DNA from: JBBQER01 sp052148155
GTDB lineage: Bacteria > Actinomycetota > Acidimicrobiia > IMCC26256 > PALSA-610
NCBI GenBank assembly: GCA_052148155.1
Contig: JBKQIY010000147.1
Span: 4,368 to 68,367, forward strand
Direction: 5' to 3'
Length of the DNA: 64,000 bases
The translations under genes and the position numbers were made by a program. Positions within the stretch are counted from its first letter, which is position 1. Every line of letters starts with the position of its first letter. Positions 33,242 to 42,605 of the stretch are shown one piece after another. The notes under the pieces were generated by a model, which saw only the letters and a program-made list of their open reading frames with translations, made no database searches and had not been told where the DNA came from.

Positions 33242-35530
33242 TCATTGCGTCGCCAGCGCGGCCCGCGCCTCGCCTTCAGGGTCGCGGTAGGACTTCCCGG
33301 CCGTTTCGATCACGACATGGTCGAGCACACCGTTCGGGATGGCCGCGTCGCCGCGGAGCTCCGGCGTGATGGGCGTCATGCGTTGCGCCCCAACGCAGAA
33401 GGGATCGACGCCGTAACTGACCGGAGTCGTCATCGCGATATGGCCGCGTCCGACCGCGACGTCGCCGTACCAGAGCTCGAGGTCACCGGCGAACCGGCCG
33501 GTTGGTGTGAACGTCGCGCGCGCGAGCACCGGTCCGGAAGGCAGTTCGACACTCGCGGAGACGGTCGTGTATTGCGCTCCGAGCAAGTTGTTCACGTAAT
33601 GCAGGCGACGACCGGCGATGTAGAGGGCGTAGCCGCCGCTGTGGCCTCCGTGTCCGACGATCAACCCGTCGCAGGGACCGTCGGAGGAAACGTCGAGCGT
33701 CGCGAGGATCTGGAACCGACGGTTACGTAGGTTCGGCGCGACCGTTTCGGGAATGGAAGAGATGCCCGGGTGGAACACGTAACGTTCGCGCCGCAAACGT
33801 CGGTCGCCGAAACGGCCCGGTTGGTTGTTGAGCGGCAACACGAGATTCCGTTCGGCTTCCGACCACCACAACGCCTGAAGTTCGGCGAGCTTGTCGGGAT
33901 GTTCGTCGGCGACGTCATGACATTCAGAGAAGTCAGAAGCGACGTGGTAGAGCTCCCATACGTCGTCGTCGAAGCTGCGTCGTGCGTCGCTGCCGTCATA
34001 GGCCATCCGAGCTGGCGGATGGAACACCACTGCCTTCCATCCGTCGTGGTACAGGGCGCGGGATCCCAACATCTCGTAGTACTGGAGGTGATGGCGCGTC
34101 GGCGCCTTCGGCTCGTCGAGCGTATGAGCGAAGCTGACCCCGTGGAACGGCGTCTGTGTCACGCCATCGATCTCCGACGGCGCTTGGAGTCCGAGGAGGT
34201 CGAGCAGCGTCGGGAGCAGATCGATCGCATGGACGTACTGGTCACGGATGTCGCCGGACGCGCCGGGCCGGAGGCGGGCGGGCCACGACAGCACGAGAGG
34301 GTCGCAGACCCCGCCTTCGTGGGTGTCGCGCTTGAACCGCTTGAGTGGGGTGTTCCCCGCCCACGCCCATCCCCACGGGTAGTGGTTGTTGGCCCTGGGT
34401 GTGCCGAGATCGTCGAGGCGGCGCAGGTTCTCGTCCAGGCTTTCCGGCACGAAGTTGAAAAAATATTGCTCGTTGAAGGTTCCGCCGGGACCGCCTTCGG
34501 CGGACGCGCCGTTGTCGCTCATGACCAGCACGAGCGTGTTGTCGGTCTCACCCAACCGGTCTATGAACTCGAGCACGCGACCGACCTGCGCGTCGGTGTG
34601 CGTGAGAAATCCGGCGTAGACCTCCATCATGCGCGAGAACAGCCGCCGCTCGCGATCTTCGAGCGACGCCCACGCCGGAACCCACGATGGCCGCTCGGAG
34701 AGCTCGGTTCCAGGGGGAAGCAGACCCGACTCGATCTGACGTGCGTACACCGCGTCGCGCCACGCATCCCAGCCCTGATCGAAACGACCACGATACGGCT
34801 CGATGAACGATGCCGGGGCTTGATGAGGTGCGTGGCAGGCACCCGGAGCGAAGTACATGAAGAACGGCTTGCCCGGGTCGTAGGCGCGCAGGTCCTTCAC
34901 GTAGTCGATGGCGTGATCGGCGAGATCTTCGGTGAGGTGGTAGCCGTCGTCGGGTGTTCGTGGCGGGCGCACCTGATGGTTGTCGTGCACGAGGTCGGGT
35001 TGATATTGATCGGTCTCGCCGGCGAGGAAACCGTAGAAACGTTCGAAGCCGCGTCGCAATGGCCAATGGGTGCGCGGGCCGCCGCAGCTCATCTCGGTGG
35101 CGGGAGCCAGATGCCATTTGCCGAGCGCGAACGTCGCATAGCCGTTGCCGGCCAAGATCTGGGAAAGGAACCCGTTGTTGGCAGGCATGGTGGCGTCGTA
35201 GCCGGGAAAGCCTGACGAGAACTCAACGATGCGAGCCATGCCGTTCGCGTGGTGGTTTCGTCCGGTCATGAGGCACGCCCGGGTCGGTGAGCACAACGCG
35301 GTGGTATGAAAGTTGGCGTACCGCAGGCCACGGCCGGCCAGCCGATCGAAGGTTGGGGTTGCGATGTCGGAGCCGTAGCATCCGAACTGCGCGTAGCCGA
35401 CGTCGTCGAGCAACACCATCACGACGTTCGGAGCACCGTCGGGTGGCCGTTCGAGCGGCGGCCACCACGCCACGGAGTCGTCGAATGTACGGCCGATCGT
35501 GCCTTCGAAGGTCTTTTCCGTCGCGCTCAT
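33242..35530 (-). CDS. Arylsulfatase (type I, formylglycine-dependent)
   Basis: 762 residues. Metal-binding VVMVLLDDVGYAQFG is at residues 36-50. The sulfatase signature CSPTRACLMTGR starts at Cys80, the residue converted to formylglycine. Further active-site parts are DHAIDYVKDL, YFAPGACHAPHQAP and MSDNGASAEGGPGG. The length suits the large actinobacterial AtsA/AtsD-like group. No signal peptide is visible, so it is cytoplasmic as read. It needs a formylglycine-generating enzyme, which is not in this window. With the alkylsulfatase-like and sulfotransferase genes at 6.8-9.4 kb it is the third sulfate-ester gene here. Confidence 0.9.
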   Translation of the reverse strand: MSATEKTFEGTIGRTFDDSVAWWPPLERPPDGAPNVVMVLLDDVGYAQFGCYGSDIATPTFDRLAGRGLRYANFHTTALCSPTRACLMTGRNHHANGMARIVEFSSGFPGYDATMPANNGFLSQILAGNGYATFALGKWHLAPATEMSCGGPRTHWPLRRGFERFYGFLAGETDQYQPDLVHDNHQVRPPRTPDDGYHLTEDLADHAIDYVKDLRAYDPGKPFFMYFAPGACHAPHQAPASFIEPYRGRFDQGWDAWRDAVYARQIESGLLPPGTELSERPSWVPAWASLEDRERRLFSRMMEVYAGFLTHTDAQVGRVLEFIDRLGETDNTLVLVMSDNGASAEGGPGGTFNEQYFFNFVPESLDENLRRLDDLGTPRANNHYPWGWAWAGNTPLKRFKRDTHEGGVCDPLVLSWPARLRPGASGDIRDQYVHAIDLLPTLLDLLGLQAPSEIDGVTQTPFHGVSFAHTLDEPKAPTRHHLQYYEMLGSRALYHDGWKAVVFHPPARMAYDGSDARRSFDDDVWELYHVASDFSECHDVADEHPDKLAELQALWWSEAERNLVLPLNNQPGRFGDRRLRRERYVFHPGISSIPETVAPNLRNRRFQILATLDVSSDGPCDGLIVGHGGHSGGYALYIAGRRLHYVNNLLGAQYTTVSASVELPSGPVLARATFTPTGRFAGDLELWYGDVAVGRGHIAMTTPVSYGVDPFCVGAQRMTPITPELRGDAAIPNGVLDHVVIETAGKSYRDPEGEARAALATQ

Positions 35531-35731
35531 CGTGCAGCCCTTTGTGTTCGGTGCGGCAATCCCATCGGATAGGACGCGTGCGCCGCAAACCTGTGCCGCC
35601 CCAACGGTCCGTTCTTGCGGATCGCCGAGCTCACATCACTCGGTGGTGGATGCCCGCCCGGGCCGGCGGAGGCGGTCACGAGTGCCACGACCGCCAACGT
35701 TCGCACGCCGCGTGGCCGCATCACGGACATG

Positions 35732-36195
35732 TCAGTGAGGACGGCGCACGTTCTTGCGAAAAACTGTCGTGTCACTGGCCTCGAATCCGAGGCCGGTGTA
35801 CAGGCCGGGCGCGGCCTGTCGAAACCGATGGGAACGAAGGTCGAACGAGATGACCTCGCTCGGCGCGTCCGCCATTGCGGCAGTGAGAAGCTGCCGGGCG
35901 ATACCCCTGTGACGAACGGTCTGCTCGACGACCACATCTTCGACGTGGAAGCGCAGTCCGGGGAGGTGCTGGTGCGGGACGAGGAGCGTCACTCCACCAC
36001 CACGTTGTCGTAGCGAGCCACATACACACGGGTCGGCGATTTGATTTGGGCATCCAAGCGGGCGGGTGTGATCGGATCCCACGCTGGTTTGAGTTGCGGA
36101 ATGAGCCGATTGATCTGCTCGACCGTCTCAGGACTGCTCTCGGTGAGGCGGGAGATGACGACCTGCTCCACTCGCGGACGATACTGCCGCGCCAA
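35732..36195 (-). pseudogene. GNAT N-acetyltransferase, frameshifted at a GTG repeat
   Basis: Two frames join to give a complete GNAT of about 154 residues. The first has VEQVVISRLTESSPETVEQI and RLIPQLKPAWDPITPARLDA to VYVARYDNVVV. From about 35997 the second has VTLLVPHQHLPGLRFHVEDV, VVEQTVRHRGIARQLLTAAM (acetyl-CoA loop) and PGLYTGLGFEASDTTVFRK. The break falls in GTGGTGGTGG, where one base gained or lost restores the frame. Either slippage, decay or a sequencing error. The substrate is unknown. It diverges from nothing nearby and lies 201 bp from the arylsulfatase start. Confidence 0.7.
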
Positions 36196-36399
36196 CGACC
36201 GTGCGCAGCATCGCGCACCGGGCGAACGTTGCCGGTCGTGGCACTCGCCACGGTGACACGCATGGATCGCGCGACCGGCGGCGACGGTTCGCCACGCCCG
36301 AGCGGAGCGGTGCCGGACAAGTCGACGCCCCGCAACGCTGGTGTTGCGACATCACCACCGGTCGACGTTGGCGCGTTTGGGCGACGGGCCCGGCTTTGG

Positions 36400-36966
36400 T
36401 TATGCGCCCGACCAGCAGCTCATGATCGTCGCGGCGATGTTCTGCGCGACGTCGGCACGTGTCGAGGCGGGGACAAAGTTTTGAGAGATTCCGGCCACGT
36501 CGACGAGGAGCACCTTGTAGTCCTTGCGGACGACGACGTCGTCGTTCGGGGCGAGGAACGCGCCCTGGGCGAGGCCGTTGATGTTCTGTTTCACGCCGTA
36601 CTTTTTCTCGAGGCTGTCGTAGTACGCGGTCGTGTCCGCCCAGTTCGCGAGTTCCTTCACCGAGAGCACGATCGACCCGTTCGGATAGACGTAGGTGCAC
36701 GAATAGAGGTGATTGACCCAGGTCGGGGTCGTGACCCGCGTCGTGTTAACCTCGATCGCCGACGCGATCTCCGTGATGGCTTCCGGCTCACAGATCATCT
36801 TCGCCGATACCGACGGAGTTGCGCCGGCCGCCTTGTAGGTGACGGAGGCGGGCTGGGCCTGTTGCGTCCCGACGGACGTCGACGACGAAGAGGAGCTTCC
36901 GCCGCCGCAGGCCCCGAGCGTGACCACGGCGGCGAGACTGACAGCAACCAGACATGTGCGGCGCAT
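36400..36966 (-). CDS. Hypothetical lipoprotein
   Basis: 188 residues from the ATG at MRRTCLVAVS. A signal peptide with lipobox (VVTLGACGGGSSSSSS) is followed by a Ser-rich linker, giving a secreted, lipid-anchored protein. The mature part has three Cys (MICEPEAI, LYSCTYVY, IMSCWSGA), likely one disulfide plus one, and a mixed alpha/beta pattern resembling the DUF3558-like lipoproteins of actinobacteria; I cannot confirm that family. No function is assigned. The 258 bp upstream to zwf hold no gene I can support. Confidence 0.75.
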   Translation of the reverse strand: MRRTCLVAVSLAAVVTLGACGGGSSSSSSTSVGTQQAQPASVTYKAAGATPSVSAKMICEPEAITEIASAIEVNTTRVTTPTWVNHLYSCTYVYPNGSIVLSVKELANWADTTAYYDSLEKKYGVKQNINGLAQGAFLAPNDDVVVRKDYKVLLVDVAGISQNFVPASTRADVAQNIAATIMSCWSGA

Positions 36967-37224
36967 ACCGGCCACGGTACCAACCATGTCAGCTGCCGTC
37001 CCGGCGGCGGGGCGACCGGCGGGCCTGCGGCGCATCGGTCGAGGCCGACGCTGCCGCGGTGGTGTTCGGCCGGCTCGCGTTCGTCGTCGCCCCAGCTTTG
37101 GGCTCGGCGTCGGAGCACGAGTCGTGCCAGGTCCCGCCCGCGACCGTCGAACGACACACCACGGTCGCCGCATGAGCCCAGCCTGGTCAGATCCAGGTGA
37201 TTCCGGGCGGTGCGACGGGCCCGG

Positions 37225-38694
37225 TCAGGTCGGTTTGCGCCAGGCTCGTTCGAAGGGCAGACGCCATGCGTCGGGCGCGATCAGTTGATGGATCGCGTTC
37301 GGTCCCCACGATCCCGGCGGGTAGGGCCGCACCGGCGGCGGGTTCTCGAGGAGCGGCTTCGATCGTTCCCACAACCGTTCGATGCCTTCCGCGCTCGTGA
37401 ACAGTGTGTGATCGCCGCACATGGCGTCGTAGATCAAGCGTTCGTAGGCTTCGAGCAGATCGGTCGTCCTGCCGGTCTCGTGCAACGAAAACTGCAAGCT
37501 CTGTTTGTCGAGTCGCATACCGGGCCCGGGACGTTTCCCGTAGAAAGACAGTGAGAGCCTCGACGCGTCGGCAAGGTCGAACGTGAGGTGGTCCGGTCCG
37601 TGCGCACCGACGCCCGAGTTGAGCGGGAACATGCTTTTGGGCGGCTCCCGGAACGCGATCGAGATGATGCGCGCGCCTTCGGCCATGCGCTTGCCGGTCC
37701 GCAGATAGAACGGAACACCGGCCCAACGCCAGTTGTCGATCTCGCAGCGAAGCGCGACGAACGTTTCGGTCTCCGAGTGCGCGCGCACGCCCGGCTCGTC
37801 GAGGTAGCCCTCGTACTGCCCGCGTACGACCTGTGACGGCTCGATCGGGCTCAGGGAGCGGAACACTTTGTTCTTTTCTTCGCCGATGGATCGCGGTTCG
37901 AGCGCGGTCGGCGGTTCCATCGCCATGAACGCGAGCACTTGGAACAGGTGGTTCACCACCATGTCGCGATATGCGCCGGTCTTCTCGTAGAACACGATGC
38001 GCTGTCCGATCGAAAGCGTTTCGGGGACGTCGATCTGCACGTGGGCGATGTGCTGGCGGTTCCAGATGGGTTCGAAGAGTCCGTTGGCGAAGCGGAACGC
38101 GAGGATGTTGAGCGCGGCTTCCTTGCCGAGGAAATGGTCGATGCGGAAGATCTGACTTTCGTCGAAGGTCGCGTGCAGCGCTTCGTTCAGTTTCACTGCG
38201 CTGGCGAGGTCGGTGCCGAACGGCTTTTCCATGATGATGCGGGCACGCTCCGCCAAACCGACCGAGCCGAGACGCTGCACGACGTCTGGCGCAGCGGCGG
38301 GCGGGACACTCAAGTAGTGCAGCCGTGCGACTTCACCGCCGAGTTCGTCTTCGAGTTCTTCGACGATCTTGGCGAGCGCTTCGTTTCCGGCCGATTGACA
38401 CACGTAGAAGAGCCGGGAGGAGAAGTTGTCCCAGTCGTCGTCGGGGACGCCGTGGTGGGCGAACTCGTCGAGTGCGCCGCGTGCGTAACTGCGGAATCCG
38501 TCGTCGTCGAGGTCGTCGAGCGATGTTCCGACGATCCGGCACTCCGGGAGCAGTCCGGCCTGCGCGAGGTGAAACAACCCGGGGAGGAGCTTGCGGCGGG
38601 CGAGGTCGCCGGTGGCGCCGAACAGCACCATCACATGCGGACGGAGCGGCGATGCCAACAGGTTCGAGTTGATGTCGATCGGATCGGACTGCAT
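37225..38694 (-). CDS. zwf: Glucose-6-phosphate 1-dehydrogenase
   Basis: 489 residues, the usual length. NADP motif VMVLFGATGDLARRKLLPG near residues 22-40; EKPFGTD; the substrate/active-site motif RIDHFLGKE near 183-191 (Asp-His pair); and RWAGVPFYLRTGKRM in the C-terminal domain. It oxidises glucose 6-phosphate to 6-phosphogluconolactone, the first step of the oxidative pentose phosphate pathway, and supplies NADPH. No gnd, tal or opcA neighbour is present, which is unlike the usual actinobacterial tal-zwf-opcA cluster, so it may be a stand-alone paralogue. Confidence 0.93.
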   Translation of the reverse strand: MQSDPIDINSNLLASPLRPHVMVLFGATGDLARRKLLPGLFHLAQAGLLPECRIVGTSLDDLDDDGFRSYARGALDEFAHHGVPDDDWDNFSSRLFYVCQSAGNEALAKIVEELEDELGGEVARLHYLSVPPAAAPDVVQRLGSVGLAERARIIMEKPFGTDLASAVKLNEALHATFDESQIFRIDHFLGKEAALNILAFRFANGLFEPIWNRQHIAHVQIDVPETLSIGQRIVFYEKTGAYRDMVVNHLFQVLAFMAMEPPTALEPRSIGEEKNKVFRSLSPIEPSQVVRGQYEGYLDEPGVRAHSETETFVALRCEIDNWRWAGVPFYLRTGKRMAEGARIISIAFREPPKSMFPLNSGVGAHGPDHLTFDLADASRLSLSFYGKRPGPGMRLDKQSLQFSLHETGRTTDLLEAYERLIYDAMCGDHTLFTSAEGIERLWERSKPLLENPPPVRPYPPGSWGPNAIHQLIAPDAWRLPFERAWRKPT

Positions 38695-38831
38695 GCGCGA
38701 CTGCCCCCTACGACGATGTCCCGACCATGCGCCGGGCCCGTTTCGCCTGGGTTACACGGGAACGATGACCGCGTGAACGAACGTTTGTGACCTTCATCGT
38801 CGGGGACGGGCCCGTTCTTAGCCTCGTCGGC

Positions 38832-39593
38832 TCAGCGCGTCCCGGCGATCGCGATCAGCTCGGCGTACAGGTCGTCCTTTTCGATGATCTCGCCGTGCCG
38901 TCCGAACCAGCGACAGACGTTGGTGAGATCTCGGTGCAGATAGTCGAACGCGTGAGGATTGGTGGTCACGTCGACAGTCTGCGGAAAGTCGATCAGCCAC
39001 AGTTGGCTGTCCCACCACAGCAGGTTGAACGCGGACAGGTCGGCGTGGACGAATCCGGCGCCGACCAACAACCTGAGGTTGTCGACGAGTTGTGCGCAAG
39101 CGGAGTGGATCTGGCTCGGACCGAGCCTGGCTTCAGCGAGGCGTGGCGCGGCCTGTCCGGCGTCACCGAGAAACTGCATCAGCAGGCCGTCTCCCCGCGG
39201 CCCGACCGGATACGGCGTGTTCACGCCCGCGTGCCACGCCTGTTGCATCATGTCGAGTTCGTGGCCGGTCCAACGACTGGTCAACAGTTTCTTGCCGTAT
39301 TTCGTCATCTGTTGCGCGGCGCGCTGGTCTCTCGACTTGGCGAACTTTCGGCCGTCTCGGTACGCGACATCGTTCATGAACCGATTGCCGCGCTGGAAAC
39401 CGAGCTCGGCGAGCTCGCCTTTGTGTGTGACCGTCCGAGGTCGGTAGCGCTTGTGCGCGAGCAGGATTGATCGGCCGTCGTAGGTACGTTCGACGAGGAA
39501 GATTTCGGCTTCTTTTCCGGATTTCAGGTTGCCGAGGTCGCGTTCGACATAGTCGACGTCGTCGGTGATGAGCCATTCGGGTACTGGGCGCAC
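38832..39593 (-). CDS. RIO-type atypical serine protein kinase
   Basis: 253 residues from a GTG (VRPVPEWL) preceded by an AGAAGG motif. RIO-kinase features: GKEAEIFLVE as the glycine-poor nucleotide loop, LLAHKRYRP with the ATP-binding Lys, the catalytic loop HADLSAFNLLWW (Asp and Asn) near residue 192 and metal-binding IDFPQTVD. The substrate and role of bacterial RIO kinases are unclear; the eukaryotic and archaeal members act in ribosome maturation. Its 5' region has a possible 16-codon leader ORF (39655-39705) and a perfect hairpin (39624-39639), which suggests post-transcriptional control. Confidence 0.87.
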   Translation of the reverse strand: MRPVPEWLITDDVDYVERDLGNLKSGKEAEIFLVERTYDGRSILLAHKRYRPRTVTHKGELAELGFQRGNRFMNDVAYRDGRKFAKSRDQRAAQQMTKYGKKLLTSRWTGHELDMMQQAWHAGVNTPYPVGPRGDGLLMQFLGDAGQAAPRLAEARLGPSQIHSACAQLVDNLRLLVGAGFVHADLSAFNLLWWDSQLWLIDFPQTVDVTTNPHAFDYLHRDLTNVCRWFGRHGEIIEKDDLYAELIAIAGTR

Positions 39594-39623
39594 ACACGCC
39601 TTCTTTCGGGCTTCGGAGGTACG

Positions 39624-39639
39624 GGACGCGCAGGCGTCC
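39624..39639 (-). promoter_or_regulatory. Hairpin in the 5' region of the RIO kinase gene
   Basis: GGACGC-N4-GCGTCC (39624-39629 and 39634-39639) is a perfect 6-bp stem with a 4-base loop, placed between the leader ORF stop and the kinase GTG. It could be an attenuator or a structure covering the start region. There is no T-run, so it is not a classical terminator. Confidence 0.4.
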
Positions 39640-39654
39640 TCCCTCGACCCGAGC

Positions 39655-39705
39655 TCAGCAGGCGGTCGGGACGCGGCAGAGGGCGCTCGTGACGAAGATG
39701 TTCAT
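39655..39705 (-). CDS. Possible 16-residue leader peptide upstream of RIO kinase
   Basis: Minus-strand ORF reading MNIFVTSALCRVPTAC, preceded by a strong AAAGGAGG ribosome binding site with about nine bases of spacing. It ends 61 bp before the RIO kinase GTG, with a hairpin in between. The strong ribosome site on so short a frame argues for a translated leader; no run of a single amino acid is present, so a simple amino-acid attenuator is not obvious. It could also be chance. Confidence 0.4.
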   Translation of the reverse strand: MNIFVTSALCRVPTAC

Positions 39706-40405
39706 CGGACACGCCCTCCTTTCCGGTCGGCGACCGATGAAGTTTCGCCCTCGTCTCTCCCGAGGTCAATCGAATAACCCGTTTACGGGCTTCGGAGCGT
39801 GTACTTCGAAGCGCTCGTCGCTCGACTCGGCCTTGCCCGCAAGTCACTGAAGGCCGCAGCCTCACGCCCGTCGCAATCGCTCACGACAAATCATCCCTCA
39901 CCCCGCCGCGCACCCCACGACGACGACGCACCAACCCAAGACCTACCGACGGCCAAGACCCCCGACCCGACCAACCTTCAAACGCAACCCAACGCCCTCA
40001 CACCGACAATCATCATCACCACGCCCGAAACCCATGACCGATGCACGAACTAGGGGTAGACACGCTTGCAGGGTCCGCAAGCGGAACCCGACGGGAGTGA
40101 TCCCGGGAGTCATCCGCACATCGGCGCGAGGCGAGGGCTTCCGGTCGCCGCCATCCGGCGATCAAGATCGCGCTGCTCGGCACGGCGCACGTGTGCAGTC
40201 AGCAGCCCCGCACTGGGCGACGGCCAAGTCGAGTTCGCGGGCGCGCACTTCCTCCACCGAGGACAATCAATTCTGACGCTTCGGCTTCGCCAGAGGGCGC
40301 TCACGACGGAGCCGAGACGCCAGGCCGGTCATTTGACGCCCTTCGGGTCTCTGGGGCGTGGCCAGACGCGACTCAGGTTGTCGAATTTTTTCACGATATA
40401 TGGGT
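39706..40405. other. Gene-free stretch with an A/C-rich, G/T-poor tract
   Basis: About 700 bp with no supported gene. From about 39882 to 40052 the plus strand is dominated by A and C (in 39961-40020 only five G and few T), a strand skew unlike anything else in the window. A GCTTGC/GCAAGC hairpin follows at 40064-40082. Before the GGDEF gene, 40378-40402 is AT-rich (TTGTCG, a six-T run, GATATAT), as in a promoter. The tract resembles the Pro/Thr-rich 3' ends of actinobacterial DUF222-HNH (13E12-type) genes, but only compositionally. Confidence 0.4.
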
Positions 40406-42476
40406 ATGGAAGACGGACCTGCGCTGGCCGAGGGTCGGCACTTCGCGGGCGTAACCATGAGCTTCGTCATCGAGTATCTGCGCTCGCAGATGCCAGAAAG
40501 CGCGATCGCAGCGCTGCTAAGGCGCGCTGGAGAAACCCGTACGGCCGACGAAGTCGCCGATCAGTCGGCCTGGAGCACGTACACGCAGGTTCGCCGCTTT
40601 CTTGAAGCTGCGGTCGAGGAACTTGGCGATGGCGCGGGCCTGCGGGACATCGGTAAGAACCTCAGTGTCGGCGGTGACGTAGCCCCAGAGTTCGCGAGCA
40701 GTCTTCAAGGGCTCGGTTCACCCGAGGCCCTTGTATCGCGATCTAGCTGATCTCTCGAGCCATTTCGCGCCGGTGCTATCCGTCGCGACGCACGAGATCT
40801 CGCGAACCGAGTGGATATGCGAGGTGCGCTTCAGAGAGGGTTTCGAACCGTTCCGAGCCCATTGCGATTATCAGTGCGGGTTGCTCGGGATCGTGCCACG
40901 CGTCTTCTCTTTCCCGCTGGCGGAAGCCGTCGAAGAGGCCTGCCAGCTGGACGGCGCGCCCACTTGCAGATTTCGAGTGCGCTGGGACGCCGAGGATGAT
41001 GCCGAGCGACGCGCAGACCACCTGCAGTGCCAACTCGACGTGTCGAACGCGCGGCTTGAGACACTGCACGCCACCGTACGCGAACTGGTCGGGGACAATG
41101 GCATGGAGCACGTGCTCGAGCGGATACTCGCCTCTACGGCGCGGGCCGTGAGTGCGCCGGCGTATGTTCTTGCACTCGATAACGTTCCGGCTGCGGCGCG
41201 CCGTGTCTACGCGGTAGGAATCGGCGAAGACCAAGCACGCCGCGTCTCCGACGAGATCCTCGCCGGGAGCTACACAGAGAGCCAGAACCGGCTCGTCGTC
41301 GACGTCGTGTCGACGCGTCGTCGGTACGGCAGGCTCGCTGCGCTTCAACACGGTGGCCGGTTCTATCCACAGGAGCGAGCGAGCCTTGACGCGTACGCGC
41401 GGCTGGCGGCGGCGGCTCTTGACTCCGCCGCCGCGCTCGAAGATGCGCGCCGGCAGGCCGCGACTGCGGAAGCACTCCTTACGCTGTCGAGCGCACTGGC
41501 CGCGATCGTTAGTGTCGACGAGGTCGCGGTGCGAGTCGTTCGATCCGTACCGGAAATCGTCGATTGCGATCGAGCGGCGATCGTATTGATCGATGCTGAC
41601 CCGTCGATCCTGCAAGTCGCTGCCACGCACGGATACTCGGACGCGGCCGAAGTTGCTCTTCGCGCGATGCACTTCCCGGGCGTCTGCGTCGATCGCACAT
41701 GGATAGCGGACCCGAACGCGGAGACCGGAGCGATACCCGACGTGCTGCAACACTGGTCGACGGAACACGGAGCTGCCCGGACGGTCGCATGCCCGATCGT
41801 AAGCAATGGGCATACCCTCGGATGGCTGTCCGCCTCAGTGGAGACCAGACCTGAGCGGCTCGACGACATCCAACGGGTCGAGACCCGACTGCGCGGCCTC
41901 ACCGGTCTGGCGGCAACGGCGATTTGCAACTCCCGGCTGCTCGACGAAATTCGCTACCAAGCGCTGCACGACAACCTCACGGGTCTAGCGAACCGAGCTC
42001 TCGTCCTCGACCATCTCCGTCAGCTACTGGTCCGAGCGCGTCGTCACCACACGGCGGCAAGCGTCCTGTTCCTCGACCTGGATGGTTTCAAGGAGGTCAA
42101 CGACACTCTGGGCCACGCGGTGGGAGACGAATTGCTACGCCTGGCCGCGGCGAGGCTCGAAGAGACGCTCCGCCGAGGAGACACGATCGGCCGTCTCGGC
42201 GGGGACGAGTTCGTCGTGCTCGCAGAAGCCGACCTTGCCGGGGCACGCCCCGCGCTCGCCGCCGAGCGCATCGTCGCGGCCTTTCGCGCGCCGTTCGTCG
42301 TCGGAACACGTACGGTGCGCGTGACAGCGAGCGTTGGCATCGCTGTCGGCGACCGAGAGGAGCCGGGCGAACTCCTGCGGGACGCGGACGTCGCCTTGTA
42401 CCGGGCGAAGGCCGACGGCAAGAACCGTTACGCGTTCTATGCGCCTGAAATGCACGAAGTGGCGCGCGATCACTGA
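40406..42476 (+). pseudogene. GGDEF diguanylate cyclase with GAF domain, one frameshift
   Basis: The intact part, 40731-42476, holds a V4R-like or similar sensor end (CQLDGAPTCRFRV), a coiled coil, GAF-type regions and a GGDEF domain (ALHDNLTGLANRALVLDHL, FLDLDGFKEVNDTLGH, RLGGDEFVVLA, SVGIAVGD). The active-site GGDEF and metal Asp residues are intact, so it should make cyclic di-GMP. The preceding frame (40406-40750: MSFVIEYLRSQMPESAIAA, GLGSPEAL) is its natural N-terminus: GSPEAL joins YRDLADLSSHF if one base is removed near 40728. Starts at 40406 or 40457 are possible. It is cytoplasmic with no membrane segment, so it senses an internal signal. Confidence 0.75.
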
Positions 42477-42605
42477 CGCGCTTTCCCGGCGCGGGCGGCG
42501 GGAAATTGGGGCGGCGTGCGCTCAAGGCGACGTTCTCAGGCGTGTGAGCGGAACTGCGATCGAGTCTTGAGTTGAACCGCGGCCTCGACCTGGCGGCAGG
42601 CGTGG

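Noticed and set aside
35223..35588. Separate small gene upstream of the arylsulfatase
   Set aside because: It overlaps the conserved N-terminus of the arylsulfatase in another frame and shows no family likeness.
38333..38672. Arg-rich plus-strand open frame inside zwf
   Set aside because: It is a shadow of the zwf coding frame with no plausible protein features.
39677..40310. Two similar segments, CAGAGGGCGCTC followed by GACG, near 39677 and 40291
   Set aside because: Only about 16 bases agree and there is no flanking likeness or repeat structure, so chance is likely.
40056..40400. Possible cyclic-di-GMP riboswitch or other structured RNA before the GGDEF gene
   Set aside because: Only one simple hairpin is clear; I could not find the conserved core of GEMM-type riboswitches.
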